Shown here: piece after piece, positions 9,587 to 19,602 of the stretch
How positions within the stretch are numbered: position 1 is the first letter of the stretch
How the letters are laid out: every line of letters begins with the position of its first letter
From: Planctomycetota bacterium
GTDB taxonomy: Bacteria; Planctomycetota; UBA11346
Direction: 5' to 3'
Assembly: GCA_014193115.1 (NCBI GenBank)
Contig: BJHQ01000012.1
Span: forward strand, 22,803 to 86,802
DNA: 64,000 bases
The notes under the pieces: generated by a model
Seen by the model: only the letters and a program-made list of their open reading frames with translations
Databases searched by the model: none
What the model was told of the DNA's origin: nothing
Program-made: the position numbers and the translations under genes

Positions 9587-10300
9587 TCAGCGCCCGATCG
9601 GCCGGAATCGCTCAGGGGCCAGCACCGGGTTGTCTTCCAGGCGGTCGATGCGATGGCTGCTGCGTTTGCCTTGGCGATCTTCCAGATCCACCTGGGTGAG
9701 GCTCGAACCGTCGGGCTTCAGCTCGGCTTCGATCCGGGCCACGGGGTTGGTGTCGCTCTTGGCGGTCAGGACGAGGCGGGAGCGTTCAGCCGCCTCGCTG
9801 ATCGAGAAATCCTCAGCCAAGGCTGTCAGATCGCCGCGCAGCAGCGCCGCCAATCGGCGCAAGTCGCCATCGTCGGCGCCGGCAGGCCGGGAGGTGACGT
9901 CAGGCGGAACGTCGGCCAGGGTTCGCTGCAAATGCCAGCTGGTTGCGCCGTCGCAGTACCAGGCTTCCATCCACACCGGATCCACCGGATCGGTCAGCTC
10001 CAGCCGATAACGCAGCTTGCGGTCCGCGCCGGCGACCTGCGCTTCCAGGTGTCCGCGCAGCACGCTGGGCGGATCGCCGGCCACGGTCCGGGTGAAATCG
10101 CAGGAAAATGCCGTGATCGCGGACCGGCTGGCGGCGAAGCGCTGGGCCAGACCGGTCACCGCAGGCGGCGCAGGTGCGTCCGGCTCGGCAGCGAACACGC
10201 AGGCGATGCCCAAGACCAGGCTCAGGCTCAGGACAATGGCAACGCAGACCGGTCGGTGTCGGAGCATGTCGCCAGCCTGATCAGCAACAGCCCAGGGCAA
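9587..10300 (-). CDS. LolA-like outer-membrane lipoprotein carrier protein
   Basis: Signal peptide; 'AQRFAASRSAITAFSCDFTRTV...GHLEAQVAGADRKLRYRLE' resembles LolA fold proteins. Confidence 0.6.
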   Translation of the reverse strand: MPWAVADQAGDMLRHRPVCVAIVLSLSLVLGIACVFAAEPDAPAPPAVTGLAQRFAASRSAITAFSCDFTRTVAGDPPSVLRGHLEAQVAGADRKLRYRLELTDPVDPVWMEAWYCDGATSWHLQRTLADVPPDVTSRPAGADDGDLRRLAALLRGDLTALAEDFSISEAAERSRLVLTAKSDTNPVARIEAELKPDGSSLTQVDLEDRQGKRSSHRIDRLEDNPVLAPERFRPIGR

Positions 10301-10371
10301 CCGCCGCTAGTCCGCAGTCCGCTTGCGGCCGTGACCGGTGGCGGACCATGACGAGTGAGGATGCATGTCCC

Positions 10372-10965
10372 ATGCCTGATGCCCTGGTGGTGCTCGCTCC
10401 TGGCGCCGAAGAAATCGAATTCGCTACGATCGCCGATCTGCTGGTACGGGCCGGGGTCACGGTAACCGTGGCGAGCGCTGGAGCGGAACCGCCGGCAGGA
10501 GCACCGCCAACCGTGGTCGGCAGCCGGGGAATCGTCCTCGGCGCCCACCGCATGCTCGATGCGGTGCTCGGCTCGACCCCCGATCTGCTCTATCTGCCCG
10601 GCGGAGGCGGCTCGGCGGAATGCTGCCGAAACGATCCGAGGATCCAGGATTTGGCCGAACGCCAGCTGCGCTCCGGCCGCTGGCTGGCCGCGATCTGCGC
10701 AGCGCCGACCGCGCTGATCCCACGGAAACTCTGCGCCGGCCGGCGGGTGACCTGCTTCCCCGGCCTGCGCGCCGAACTCGAACCCCACGCCGCTGCCTGG
10801 ATCGACGCGCCGGTGGTGGTGGATGGCAATCTGGTCACCAGCCAGGCTGCTGGCACCAGCATGCATTGCGCCTTGACCCTCGTGGAGCGCTTGGTCGGGC
10901 CAGGAACCGCCGCCCGCATCGCTGCCCAAATCCATCTCCCGGCGACTGCGCCGGCAGCGGCCTGA
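10372..10965 (+). CDS. DJ-1/PfpI family protein
   Basis: VLAPGAEEIEFATIADLLVRAGVTVTVAS; nucleophile elbow AAICAAPTAL; VTSQAAGTSMHCAL. Confidence 0.88.
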   Translation: MPDALVVLAPGAEEIEFATIADLLVRAGVTVTVASAGAEPPAGAPPTVVGSRGIVLGAHRMLDAVLGSTPDLLYLPGGGGSAECCRNDPRIQDLAERQLRSGRWLAAICAAPTALIPRKLCAGRRVTCFPGLRAELEPHAAAWIDAPVVVDGNLVTSQAAGTSMHCALTLVERLVGPGTAARIAAQIHLPATAPAAA

Positions 10966-11029
10966 ACGAGAAGCGCTGCTTCCGCTCTGCCAACCGACCG
11001 TGATGATCCTGAGGACGAAAGCCTCCCCC

Positions 11030-11695
11030 ATGCGCCTCCTCGCCCTCGCCTTCTGCTTGCTGGCCTGCGTCCAAGCCGGTGCCAGCGATACGGTCAACGA
11101 TCTGCAAGCGGCTCTCGCAGGCGAGAACCGCGACGAAAAGCTGGCAGCGCTCAGCGCGGTCGGTGGTGCGCCCAAGGACAAGGACGAAGCTGTATTCAAT
11201 GCCCTGATCGCCGCGCTCAACGACCGTCAGGTGGGCACCGAAGCGTTGAACGCCTTGCGCAGCCGGGCCGGTGTCAGCCCGAAGATCGGTTCGCGGGTCC
11301 TGGGCCCCGGCTTTCCCGGCTATCCCGGAAGCGACTCGGCCTCGGACTGGGGCGCCTGGCTGGCGGAATGGAAAAAGGACAAGGCCCAGGCCGCCAAGCT
11401 CAAAAAACTTGAGGAAGACCTCAAGAAAAAAGACGCCAAGCCCGAAGCCAAGCCGGCTGAGGCCAAGCCCGAAGCCAAGCCCGCCGAAGAGGTCGCCGCG
11501 GCGCCGCCCGACGATCTCGGGAAGCTCGACCGCCTCACCTTCACCGACGGCGGCAGCCTGGTCTGCTACATCCGCACCCGCCGTCTCGATGCCGATGGCA
11601 AGCTGCTCTCGGTGCGCATCGTCCACGCCAATGGCGCCGGCGAAGAGACCATCGCCGCCAGCCTGATCACCAAGATCGAAGACGACATCCGCTGA
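11030..11695 (+). CDS. Hypothetical secreted protein with K/P/E/A-rich linker
   Basis: Signal peptide MRLLALAFCLLACVQAGA; repetitive KPEAKPAEAKPEAKPAE linker. Confidence 0.65.
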   Translation: MRLLALAFCLLACVQAGASDTVNDLQAALAGENRDEKLAALSAVGGAPKDKDEAVFNALIAALNDRQVGTEALNALRSRAGVSPKIGSRVLGPGFPGYPGSDSASDWGAWLAEWKKDKAQAAKLKKLEEDLKKKDAKPEAKPAEAKPEAKPAEEVAAAPPDDLGKLDRLTFTDGGSLVCYIRTRRLDADGKLLSVRIVHANGAGEETIAASLITKIEDDIR

Positions 11696-12165
11696 TGCGA
11701 GCCCTGTATCCGGGCAGCTTCGACCCGCCGCACCTCGGCCATCTCGATCTGATCCGCCGGGCGGCTTCGGCCTGCGAACAGCTGGTGGTCGGCGTCGCCC
11801 GGAACCACGACAAGCAGGCCGCCCATCCGATCGAGCAGCGGGTCACCTGGCTGACGACCCTGACCGCCGACCTGCCCGGCGTCGAGGTCGTAGCGTTTTC
11901 AGGCGCCACCGTGACCTTCGCCAAGGAACGTGGCCTGCGGGTGCTGATCCGCGGCTTGCGCAATCACGCCGATTTCGAGGCCGAACAGGCGATGGCCACG
12001 GTCAACCGCAGCCACGGCTGCGACACCCTGTTCCTGATGACCGATCCGCTCCATGCCCACGTCAGCAGCCGCCTGGTGCGGATGGTGGCGGCCGCTGGGC
12101 TGCCGCTGGCAGAGCTGGTGCCAGCGGTCGTGGCGGCGGACATCGCCCGATCGGTAGCGAAGTAA
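11695..12165 (+). CDS. coaD: Phosphopantetheine adenylyltransferase
   Basis: MRALYPGSFDPPHLGHLDLIRRA; RGLRNHADFEAEQAMATVNR; SSRLVR. Confidence 0.93.
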   Translation: MRALYPGSFDPPHLGHLDLIRRAASACEQLVVGVARNHDKQAAHPIEQRVTWLTTLTADLPGVEVVAFSGATVTFAKERGLRVLIRGLRNHADFEAEQAMATVNRSHGCDTLFLMTDPLHAHVSSRLVRMVAAAGLPLAELVPAVVAADIARSVAK

Positions 12166-12219
12166 GGAAGCGCCCTGGTTCCCTTGGCGCAGCGGTATTT
12201 TGCCGGTTAATCCTGACCG

Positions 12220-13275
12220 ATGACTGATCCCGTTTCCGCCGTCCGCACCGCCCTGGCCACGGTCCAGGATCCCGACCTGCACCGCGACCTGGTGGCGTTG
12301 GGCATGATCCGCAACCTGACGGTGGTCGATGAGCTGGCGTCCTTCGATCTGGTCCTGACCACCGGCGCCTGTCCGGTGAAGCAGCAGCTCGAAGACCAAT
12401 GCGTTGCGGCCGCGAAATCAGTGGCGGGCATCCAACGCGTGCAGGTGCGGGTCTCGGCGGAGGTCCCCCAGGGCAAGGGCGCATCCCTGCCCGGAGTGCG
12501 CAACCTGATCGGCATCGGCTCGGGCAAAGGCGGAGTGGGCAAGAGCACGGTCACGGTGAATCTCGCCTGCGCGCTGGCGGCGAGCGGGGCCCGGGTCGGA
12601 GTGCTCGACGCCGACATCTATGGCCCGTCGATCCCGACCATGATGGGGGTGCGCCAGCAGCCCGAGGTGGTCGAGAAAAAACTGGTGCCGCCGGTGGCCC
12701 ACGGCGTCGCGCTGATGTCGATGGGTTTCATCATCGAGCGCGACCAGGCGGTGGTCTGGCGCGGACCGATGGTGACCGGCGCCCTCAGGCAGTTCCTGAA
12801 CGATGTGGCCTGGGGCGAACTCGACTATTTATTGGTGGATCTGCCGCCGGGCACCGGCGACATCCCGATCAGCCTGGCCCAGACCGCGCCACTGCGCGGA
12901 GCGGTGGTGGTCTCAACGCCCCAGACGGTGGCTCTCGACGACGCCCGGCGGGCCGTGGCGATGTTCGCCAAGGTCAACGTGCCGGTGCTCGGCATCGTCG
13001 AGAACATGGCAGATTTCATCTGCCCGGCCTGCGGCCACAGCGAACCGATCTTCGGCCACGGCGGCGCCGAGAGCGAAGCTCGCCGGCTCGGCATCCCGTT
13101 CCTCGGCCGGGTGCCGCTTGAACCCGGCGTGCGGATCAGCGGCGACGACGGCGTCCCGGTCGTCGTTGCCCGACCCGACAGCCGCAGCGCCGCGGCCTTC
13201 CAGCGCATCGCCCAGGCGGTCGCGGCCAGGATTTCGGTCGAGGCGCTGTCGGTACCAGCGGAAAAAACCACCTGA
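12220..13275 (+). CDS. mrp: Mrp/NBP35 family P-loop iron-sulfur carrier ATPase
   Basis: N-terminal MIP18-like domain; GSGKGGVGKSTVTVNLA; DADIYGPSIP; CPACG. Confidence 0.93.
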   Translation: MTDPVSAVRTALATVQDPDLHRDLVALGMIRNLTVVDELASFDLVLTTGACPVKQQLEDQCVAAAKSVAGIQRVQVRVSAEVPQGKGASLPGVRNLIGIGSGKGGVGKSTVTVNLACALAASGARVGVLDADIYGPSIPTMMGVRQQPEVVEKKLVPPVAHGVALMSMGFIIERDQAVVWRGPMVTGALRQFLNDVAWGELDYLLVDLPPGTGDIPISLAQTAPLRGAVVVSTPQTVALDDARRAVAMFAKVNVPVLGIVENMADFICPACGHSEPIFGHGGAESEARRLGIPFLGRVPLEPGVRISGDDGVPVVVARPDSRSAAAFQRIAQAVAARISVEALSVPAEKTT

Positions 13276-13308
13276 TTCGTGCGGATTCCGCACAACCCAG
13301 CGAAACCT

Positions 13309-13675
13309 TCAGGGCAGGAACTGCTCGACCAGCATCTCGGCCCAGCGCTGGTTGGCCTGGCGGGTGCGGCCGGCGTTGTGCGGCGTGTGGACGACGTTGT
13401 GGCGTCCGAGCAGCGGATCGTTCAGCGGCAGCGGCTCGACATCGAACACGTCAGCGGTCAGGGCCAGTTCGTCGGCCAGCACTCGGCGGCGGATGGCCGG
13501 CACATCGCAGATGCCGGCGCGGGTCACCAGCACCACCAGGCAGCCGCGGGGCTGGGCGTCGATGTGGGCGGCGGTGACCAGGTTCGTGGGCAAGGAGGCC
13601 AGCGCAGGTCCAGTTGACCGAAGTCACGGCATCAATGCCCGGCGGGCGACTTTCGATGATCGCCACGACGAACAA
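13309..13675 (-). pseudogene. Chimeric remnant: C-terminus of D-2-hydroxyacid dehydrogenase joined to C-terminal fragment of Gfo/Idh/MocA oxidoreductase
   Basis: 13309-13581 is nearly identical to 15376-15648; 13582-13675 resembles about 17381-17470 (FVVAIIESRPPGIDAVTSVNWTCAGLLAHE vs FVMAIVEGRPPAIDAVTSANWTCSGILAHE). Confidence 0.88.
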
Positions 13676-13725
13676 CGCAAGACGATCGGCATCGTATACC
13701 GCTGCATCCCAGGCAAGGAACGAAG

Positions 13726-14964
13726 ATGCCGCCGCGAATGCTCGTATTGCTCTGGGGAATGCTCATGGTCACGAATTCGACCTCTGCCGCTGAACATCCG
13801 TCTACCGAACCGCCTCAAGACATGGTCCTGGTACCTGCCGGCAGTTTCACCTTTGGGGCCGGTCCCAAGGAGCGCCAGCTGCTCAATCGGGTTCGCAAAG
13901 AACTGTTGGAAGGAGCGCGTGCAATCCTGCGGTCAGCGGACGGTACGACAGACTTCGCCCAGGCGGAGGACCTGACGACGGTTCTGGCCACAGCCATCAA
14001 GCAGGTCGCTGACGCGCGCAGCCGGGAGTCGAAGCCGCATCCCATTCCTCCGGCGGTTTCGGAAACCGCTGAGGAGACGGCCAACCGCAAGCAGCGCCTC
14101 GCCCAACTGGTGGCGACATCCGAGGTATTGTCCCAGGCTCAAGCCAAGGTCGTTCTGGCCGAGAAGATGGTGTCCTGGCTCAGAGCCGAGGAGCCAGGAG
14201 TGGTTCAGCAGGTCGAAGCATTTTATATGGACAAATTCGCCGTTACCATCGGGCAATACTTGGAATTCTGCAAGGCCACCCAGCATGAGATGCCGTTTCC
14301 CTATAAGTCCGCCGTCGCTGGAGCAGCTTCGAACAAGAGGTTTCCAGAAGTTGCCGACCCCTCATTCATGGATCCGAAGTGCCCGATCACCGCGGTGACT
14401 CAGCTTGAAGCGAAAGCCTATGCCGCCTGGGTAGGCAAACGCCTGCCCACCGAGATCGAGTGGCAATACGCCGCGCGTGGCGGCCGCGACACGGTCTTCC
14501 CGTGGGGCGATGAACCCTGGGATGGCACCCAGGCCAATCTCGGCGGCGCCTCCCTGGTGAAATTGAATCCGAAATATTCCCCATCCCTTTCCCACCTCCC
14601 CAAGGATGACCGTTTCGCTTGCCTGTCTCCAGTTGGAAGGTTCCCGCCGAATGGTTTCGGCATTTACGACATGGCCGGCAATGCGTCGAACTGGTGCGAT
14701 GGCAATCCCTGGTTCATGAGTTATCTGCTGGTAAAATTGGCGGGGGAACTGCCCAAGGATTTCGTTGAACCGAGGGCCAAGGATCCGTATTTCGGCGGAC
14801 ATACGATCGAGGAATGCCAGCCCCTGTGCGGCAGCGGCTATCTCAACACCGAATTTGATGCGCGGGTCACCCACCGCTATGGCACCCTGCTCATGCATGG
14901 CGAGCCAGAGCGTGGTTTCCGGTGCGTCAGGAACCCGACGGACGGGAGCACCGGGACCAGGTAG
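13726..14964 (+). CDS. Formylglycine-generating enzyme (SUMF1/FGE-sulfatase) domain protein
   Basis: MVLVPAGSFTFG; YMDKFAVTIGQYLEFC; GKRLPTEIEWQYAARGG; PNGFGIYDMAGNASNWC; RGFRCVR. Confidence 0.9.
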   Translation: MPPRMLVLLWGMLMVTNSTSAAEHPSTEPPQDMVLVPAGSFTFGAGPKERQLLNRVRKELLEGARAILRSADGTTDFAQAEDLTTVLATAIKQVADARSRESKPHPIPPAVSETAEETANRKQRLAQLVATSEVLSQAQAKVVLAEKMVSWLRAEEPGVVQQVEAFYMDKFAVTIGQYLEFCKATQHEMPFPYKSAVAGAASNKRFPEVADPSFMDPKCPITAVTQLEAKAYAAWVGKRLPTEIEWQYAARGGRDTVFPWGDEPWDGTQANLGGASLVKLNPKYSPSLSHLPKDDRFACLSPVGRFPPNGFGIYDMAGNASNWCDGNPWFMSYLLVKLAGELPKDFVEPRAKDPYFGGHTIEECQPLCGSGYLNTEFDARVTHRYGTLLMHGEPERGFRCVRNPTDGSTGTR

Positions 14965-15118
14965 GATCCGCACCGCTGATCAGCCATCGTGCCTGGCGAA
15001 CCCGACAGGGTCCGAACCTACAGGTTGACGATCCAACCTTGGCCCGACCACGCTATTGGCAACAATATCAGACATGCATGTAGGTTGAGAAATAGCATGA
15101 CGAGCGTATCTGATACTA

Positions 15119-15270
15119 TTGGCGACAATGCTCGTCTTCTGCATCCGCCACCGCATCGCGCCGGTCCTGGAGCGCTTTCCTATGATTCAGGTCAACGAGG
15201 CCTTCCACCGCCTGGAACGTGCCAGGCGAGTGCCGCCTGATGTTCGACAACCATCTGGGCTGAAGCTGCC
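15119..15270 (+). pseudogene. Possible C-terminal remnant of a zinc-dependent (MDR) alcohol dehydrogenase
   Basis: Peptide MLVFCIRHRIAPVLERFPMIQVNEAFHRLE resembles the C-terminus of YahK-like ADHs; the ORF then departs from the family pattern. Confidence 0.5.
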
Positions 15271-15376
15271 AGCCGGACCGCTCCCAAGCTGCGCTGACCC
15301 GACGGCGAGGCGATGGCCGCTGCATGGGCGCGGAGCTGCCTGGGTGGAGTTGGGCAGCTCCTTTTCGGGAAGACGT

Positions 15377-16393
15377 TCAGGGCAGGAACTGCTCGACCAG
15401 CATTTCGGCCCAGCGCTGGTTGGCCTGGCGGGTGCGGCCGGCGTTGTGCGGGGTGTGGACGACGTTGTGGCGTCCGAGCAGCGGATCGTTCAGCGGCAGC
15501 GGCTCGACATCGAACACGTCGGCGGCCAGGGCCAGTTCGTCGGCCAGCACCCGGCGGCGGATGGCCGGCACATCGCAGATGCCGGCGCGGGTCACCAGCA
15601 CCACCAGGCAGCCGCGAGGCAGGGCGTCGATGTGGGCGGCGGTGACCAAGCCGCGGGTCTTGTCGGTCAGCGGCACCATCGGCGCGAAGATCTCAGCGTC
15701 CTGGACCAGACGGTCGAGGTGCCACTCGCGACGTGAGCCGGCGCGGTGGAACGACGGCTCGGTGGCGAAGGGATCCCACGCCGCGACATCGGCCCCGAGC
15801 GCGGTGGCAAAGCTGGCGTAGCGACTGGCGATGTTGCCGGCGCCGACGATGCGCACCCGCTTGCCTTCGAGGGTGCCGTTGGTGAAGCGGCTGTCGTCAC
15901 CGTACTGGTAACCGCGCTGGCCGGGCCGTCCGACGCCGCCAGCCGGTCGGTAATCCCACGGTGCCTGATCGGTGATGATCTGGTGGTGGGTCTGCGGGAT
16001 GCGGCGCAGGCCGCACAGGGTCAGCGCCAGGCCGAATTCGGACACCGACTGGCCCCAGAAGCCTTCGCTCGGCTGGCGATACAACCGGACCCCGCGGCCG
16101 GTGAGTTGGGCGAAGATCGCATCGCGTTCGGTCGCATCCCGCCAGATCTCCAGCACCGCTTCGCGCAGGCCGGTGAACGCCTTCGCGCAATCCAGGGTCA
16201 CCGATCCGCCGAGCACCACCAGGCGCTGGACGGTGGCTGGGTCGCTGATCAGCGCGCTCGCCGGGGTCGCTGAGCCGTCGCCCTGGCGGATGAACTCCAC
16301 CGGCCCCTGGGCCTGCCACAGGGCCAGGAAATGATCAGCGGCCCACGGCCAGCTGAGGTCGAAGGAATGGTGGACGATGATGACGCTGCGCAT
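15377..16393 (-). CDS. D-2-hydroxyacid dehydrogenase (NAD-binding)
   Basis: GAGNIASRYASFATALGADVAAWDPF; VTAAHIDALPRGCLVVLVTRAGICDVPA; DVFDVEPLPLNDPLLGRHNVVHTPHNAG. Confidence 0.9.
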   Translation of the reverse strand: MRSVIIVHHSFDLSWPWAADHFLALWQAQGPVEFIRQGDGSATPASALISDPATVQRLVVLGGSVTLDCAKAFTGLREAVLEIWRDATERDAIFAQLTGRGVRLYRQPSEGFWGQSVSEFGLALTLCGLRRIPQTHHQIITDQAPWDYRPAGGVGRPGQRGYQYGDDSRFTNGTLEGKRVRIVGAGNIASRYASFATALGADVAAWDPFATEPSFHRAGSRREWHLDRLVQDAEIFAPMVPLTDKTRGLVTAAHIDALPRGCLVVLVTRAGICDVPAIRRRVLADELALAADVFDVEPLPLNDPLLGRHNVVHTPHNAGRTRQANQRWAEMLVEQFLP

Positions 16394-16472
16394 GCAGTGG
16401 GTTCCTGGGATTGCGGTTGGTCGTGGTGATCAGACAGGCTGCGCCGGCTCAGCCGTTGGCCGGGCACGGAAA

Positions 16473-17318
16473 TCAGGCGATGAAGCGGTCCCAGCTGGCC
16501 GCGGCCGCGCTGGGATCGATCGGCCCGGGATGGACCAGCACCCGATAGCGGGCAGTGGTGGAGGCGCCGGCGGCCAGGGTCCACGGTCCGGCGATGCACC
16601 GGCTCGGCGCGATGCCGAGCTGGCCATCGACTCGCCATGGCGACGGATGCTCGGCATTGGCCGGGTGATCCATCATCACCAGGCTGGCGCGGTCGTCAGC
16701 GGCATGGCGGTCCGGTATCGCGATGGCGATCGCGACCCAGCGCGCACGTTGCGCTTCGGCCGCGGTTTGGGTGGAGACCCCCTCGCTGGTGAGCACGGCG
16801 GCGCGATCCTTGGCCTGATCGCGGTAGGGCATGCGCACGAACAATCCGCCATAGGCATACTTGGCGAACGTCAGATCCACCGCCGCGATCAGGGTCCAGC
16901 TCAGGTCCAATTCCAGACTGTTCCCACGATCGTGCAGCGTCCACGATTGGATTTCAGTGAGCAGAGGGCCGCGGTCAGGTGCGCGCCAGTCCGCCACCAC
17001 GGTCCACGCCGCGCGATCAGCTCCGACGCTGGCCGAACCGAGAGGCCGGGGATGGAACGTGCCGTCCTTGGGATCGCCGCGCAGGCCCTCGGTCCAGAAG
17101 CCGAAACCGTTGATGCCGTTGAGCCCGACGTAGAGGCCGTGCTGCCATTTGTGGTGCGGCGGAGCGTCTTCAGTCAACGTCCCGTCACCATCAGGCACCG
17201 CGATCGGATGGATGAACGGGCGCAGATCGGGATCGGCACGCTGGACCAGCAGCGGAGCGCTTTGGCCGGCTCGTCGGATGGTGATGGCGTGGGGAGCGGA
17301 TTCAGCGGTCAGAGTCAT
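16473..17318 (-). CDS. DUF6807/PmoA-like family protein
   Basis: RPFIHPIAVPDGDGTLTEDAPPHHKWQHGLYVGLNGINGFGFWTEG. Confidence 0.75.
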   Translation of the reverse strand: MTLTAESAPHAITIRRAGQSAPLLVQRADPDLRPFIHPIAVPDGDGTLTEDAPPHHKWQHGLYVGLNGINGFGFWTEGLRGDPKDGTFHPRPLGSASVGADRAAWTVVADWRAPDRGPLLTEIQSWTLHDRGNSLELDLSWTLIAAVDLTFAKYAYGGLFVRMPYRDQAKDRAAVLTSEGVSTQTAAEAQRARWVAIAIAIPDRHAADDRASLVMMDHPANAEHPSPWRVDGQLGIAPSRCIAGPWTLAAGASTTARYRVLVHPGPIDPSAAAASWDRFIA

Positions 17319-18460
17319 GGGTTTTTCAGTTCGCGGGTGAAGGCAGGCAGGTCGATCCACGCCCCGTCGCGCAGCGCTGATTCGTGGGCAAGGATGCCTG
17401 AGCAGGTCCAGTTGGCCGACGTCACTGCGTCGATCGCCGGTGGGCGGCCTTCGACGATGGCCATGACGAATTCGTGGGCCAGGTGCGGATGCGAACCGCC
17501 ATGGCCGCTGCCCTGCTTGAATGACAGGTGGCTATCCGGTCCGTCGTAGACGCTGACCCGGGTGTACGGCCGGATCGCTTCGGGCAGGCGGTCGGCGGCG
17601 TCAGGGATGGCGAGGCGTTCCGCCTGCTCGCCGGTGAACAGCACCGGCTTGGCCTCGTGCTCAAGCTGCGCCCACTCGAACGACCGCTTGCTGCCATAGA
17701 CATCAAAACTTTCTACATATTCACGGGCGGTTTCGAACAGCGAGCGGGTCATCTCGCAGCCGACCTCGGAACCATCGAGTTGGATGTGCGCCGACTCGAC
17801 CGCGAATGGCGAGCCGTAGCGGATCGCCAGGGTGTCGGCGATCCGGCCCGAGCCGATGCAGGACACCCGCGCCGCCGGCCGCCCGGCCAGGCCGAGCATC
17901 GGCCCGACGCAGTGGGTGGCGTAGTGCATCGGCGGCAGGCCCTCCCAATAGCCCGGCCAGCCGGCCATCTCCTGCTGATGGGCGGCGCGCAGAAATTGCA
18001 GCCGGCCCAGTTCACCGCGGCGGTAGAGATCCTGGACGAACAGGAATTCACGGCTGTAGACCGTGGTCTCCATCATCATGTAGCTCCGGCCGCTGGCGCG
18101 CTGTGCGCGGACGATGGCGGCGCAGGCCTCGACTGAAGTCGCCATCGGCACGGTGCAGGCGCAGTGCTTGCCGGCGTTTAGCGCGGCGATGCTGTGCTCG
18201 GCGTGGAGCGGGATCGGCGTGTTGATGTGGATCGCATCGATCCCCGGCACCGCCAGCATCGCCTCAAAGCTGGTGAAGCGGCGGTCTTCCGGCACGGCGA
18301 AGCGATCGCCGCAGCGCTTGAGCACCGCCGGGTCGCGTTGGCAGATCGCCGCCACTTCGGCGTGGGGATGGCGCTGATAGATCGGGATGAACTCGGCGCC
18401 GAAGCCGAGCCCAACCAGTCCGATCCTGACCTTCCCTGGATGCTTGACTTGACTGACCAT
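17315..18460 (-). CDS. Gfo/Idh/MocA family oxidoreductase
   Basis: RIGLVGLGFGAEFIPIYQRHPHAEVAAICQRD; DAIHINTPIPLHAEHSIAALNAGKHCACTVPMA. Confidence 0.93.
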   Translation of the reverse strand: MVSQVKHPGKVRIGLVGLGFGAEFIPIYQRHPHAEVAAICQRDPAVLKRCGDRFAVPEDRRFTSFEAMLAVPGIDAIHINTPIPLHAEHSIAALNAGKHCACTVPMATSVEACAAIVRAQRASGRSYMMMETTVYSREFLFVQDLYRRGELGRLQFLRAAHQQEMAGWPGYWEGLPPMHYATHCVGPMLGLAGRPAARVSCIGSGRIADTLAIRYGSPFAVESAHIQLDGSEVGCEMTRSLFETAREYVESFDVYGSKRSFEWAQLEHEAKPVLFTGEQAERLAIPDAADRLPEAIRPYTRVSVYDGPDSHLSFKQGSGHGGSHPHLAHEFVMAIVEGRPPAIDAVTSANWTCSGILAHESALRDGAWIDLPAFTRELKNP

Positions 18461-18601
18461 GTCTGTGCCTGACCAGCGGAAGTCATCCGCCTTGGGTATT
18501 GGCGCTATTTTTGGAATCAACGCGAGAATTGGCCATCGCTAAAATCGTGTACGACCGCGCATCTGTATTGTACGATCGTGACTTTTTGCTGTACTCAATC
18601 C

Positions 18602-19516
18602 ATGAGCGCCAGCCGTTGGCTCGCCTTTGCCGTGGCCGCTGATGCGCCGCTGCGCCTGACCATGTGCGGCATCCGTGCGCCCTTGCAGCCATTCGCACAG
18701 CCGCGGCGGAGCATGCCGGACTTCATCGCGTTCCTCGTGATCCGCGGGGAAATCCGGCTGACCGATGAGATGTCGGATGGCCATGAATCGGTGGTCGTCG
18801 GACCTGGGGAAATCCATGTCGTCGCTCCTGGCATCTGGCAGGCGAGCACCACGCCGTTCCCCTCCGGCATGGTGTTCCTGTGGTTCCACTTCGCGATGGG
18901 CGGCTACGACCTGCTGACCGCCGAAGAGGTCGATGCCGAGGTCCGTTCCCAGCACCGCTCAGGCCAGGGGACTCCGGCGGCAGCCCGGCGCTGGCTGATC
19001 CCGCGCCAGTTCCAGCTTGGCGGCGACCTGGATGCGATGTCCAAGGCCCACACCGAGCTCCTCGAACACGCCCGCCTGTGGGGCATCGACGATCGCGGCA
19101 CCCAGGTGATCGGCGCGGCGATGGTCCACCGCCTCCATCGCGCCTTCTGCGCCAGCCGCCTGCACGGCCGCGAGATCACCAGACTCGAACCAGGCGTCGC
19201 CCACGTCGCCCGGGCCCAGGCCTGGATCCGCCTCCACCACGAACGTCCGATCGCCCTCGCCACCATCGCCCAGGCCATCTCGCTCAACCCAGCGTACCTC
19301 AGCCGCTGCTTCCGCCGCATCACCGGCCAGACCGTCGGCGAGGCCCTGCTCGCAGCGCGGATCGAGACCGCCAAGCGGCTGCTGCTTGATGGCGCCAGCT
19401 GCAAAGAGACGGCCCGCCTCGCCGGATTCGCCTCCAGCAGCTATTTTTGCAGGATGTTCCAGCGCGAGGTCGGCACCTCGCCGACCCGTTACCTGGTTCT
19501 CCGGCGACGGCGCTGA
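18602..19516 (+). CDS. AraC family transcriptional regulator
   Basis: C-terminal double HTH: ISLNPAYLSRCFRRITGQTVGEALLAARIETAKRLLLDG...CKETARLAGFASSSYFCRMFQREVGTSPTRYL. Confidence 0.93.
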   Translation: MSASRWLAFAVAADAPLRLTMCGIRAPLQPFAQPRRSMPDFIAFLVIRGEIRLTDEMSDGHESVVVGPGEIHVVAPGIWQASTTPFPSGMVFLWFHFAMGGYDLLTAEEVDAEVRSQHRSGQGTPAAARRWLIPRQFQLGGDLDAMSKAHTELLEHARLWGIDDRGTQVIGAAMVHRLHRAFCASRLHGREITRLEPGVAHVARAQAWIRLHHERPIALATIAQAISLNPAYLSRCFRRITGQTVGEALLAARIETAKRLLLDGASCKETARLAGFASSSYFCRMFQREVGTSPTRYLVLRRRR

Positions 19517-19602
19517 ACGGTCAGTTCAACAGCTGGCGTCAAGCAAGCTTGTTGCCAAAGGAAGGATCGGGCTTGTCCTGAACCTTGGCGTCCGCGGAAT
19601 CC

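Noticed and set aside
16249-16638. 129-aa minus-strand ORF and other small ORFs overlapping the 15.4-18.5 kb genes
   Set aside because: Frame-shifted overlaps of well-supported genes with no independent evidence
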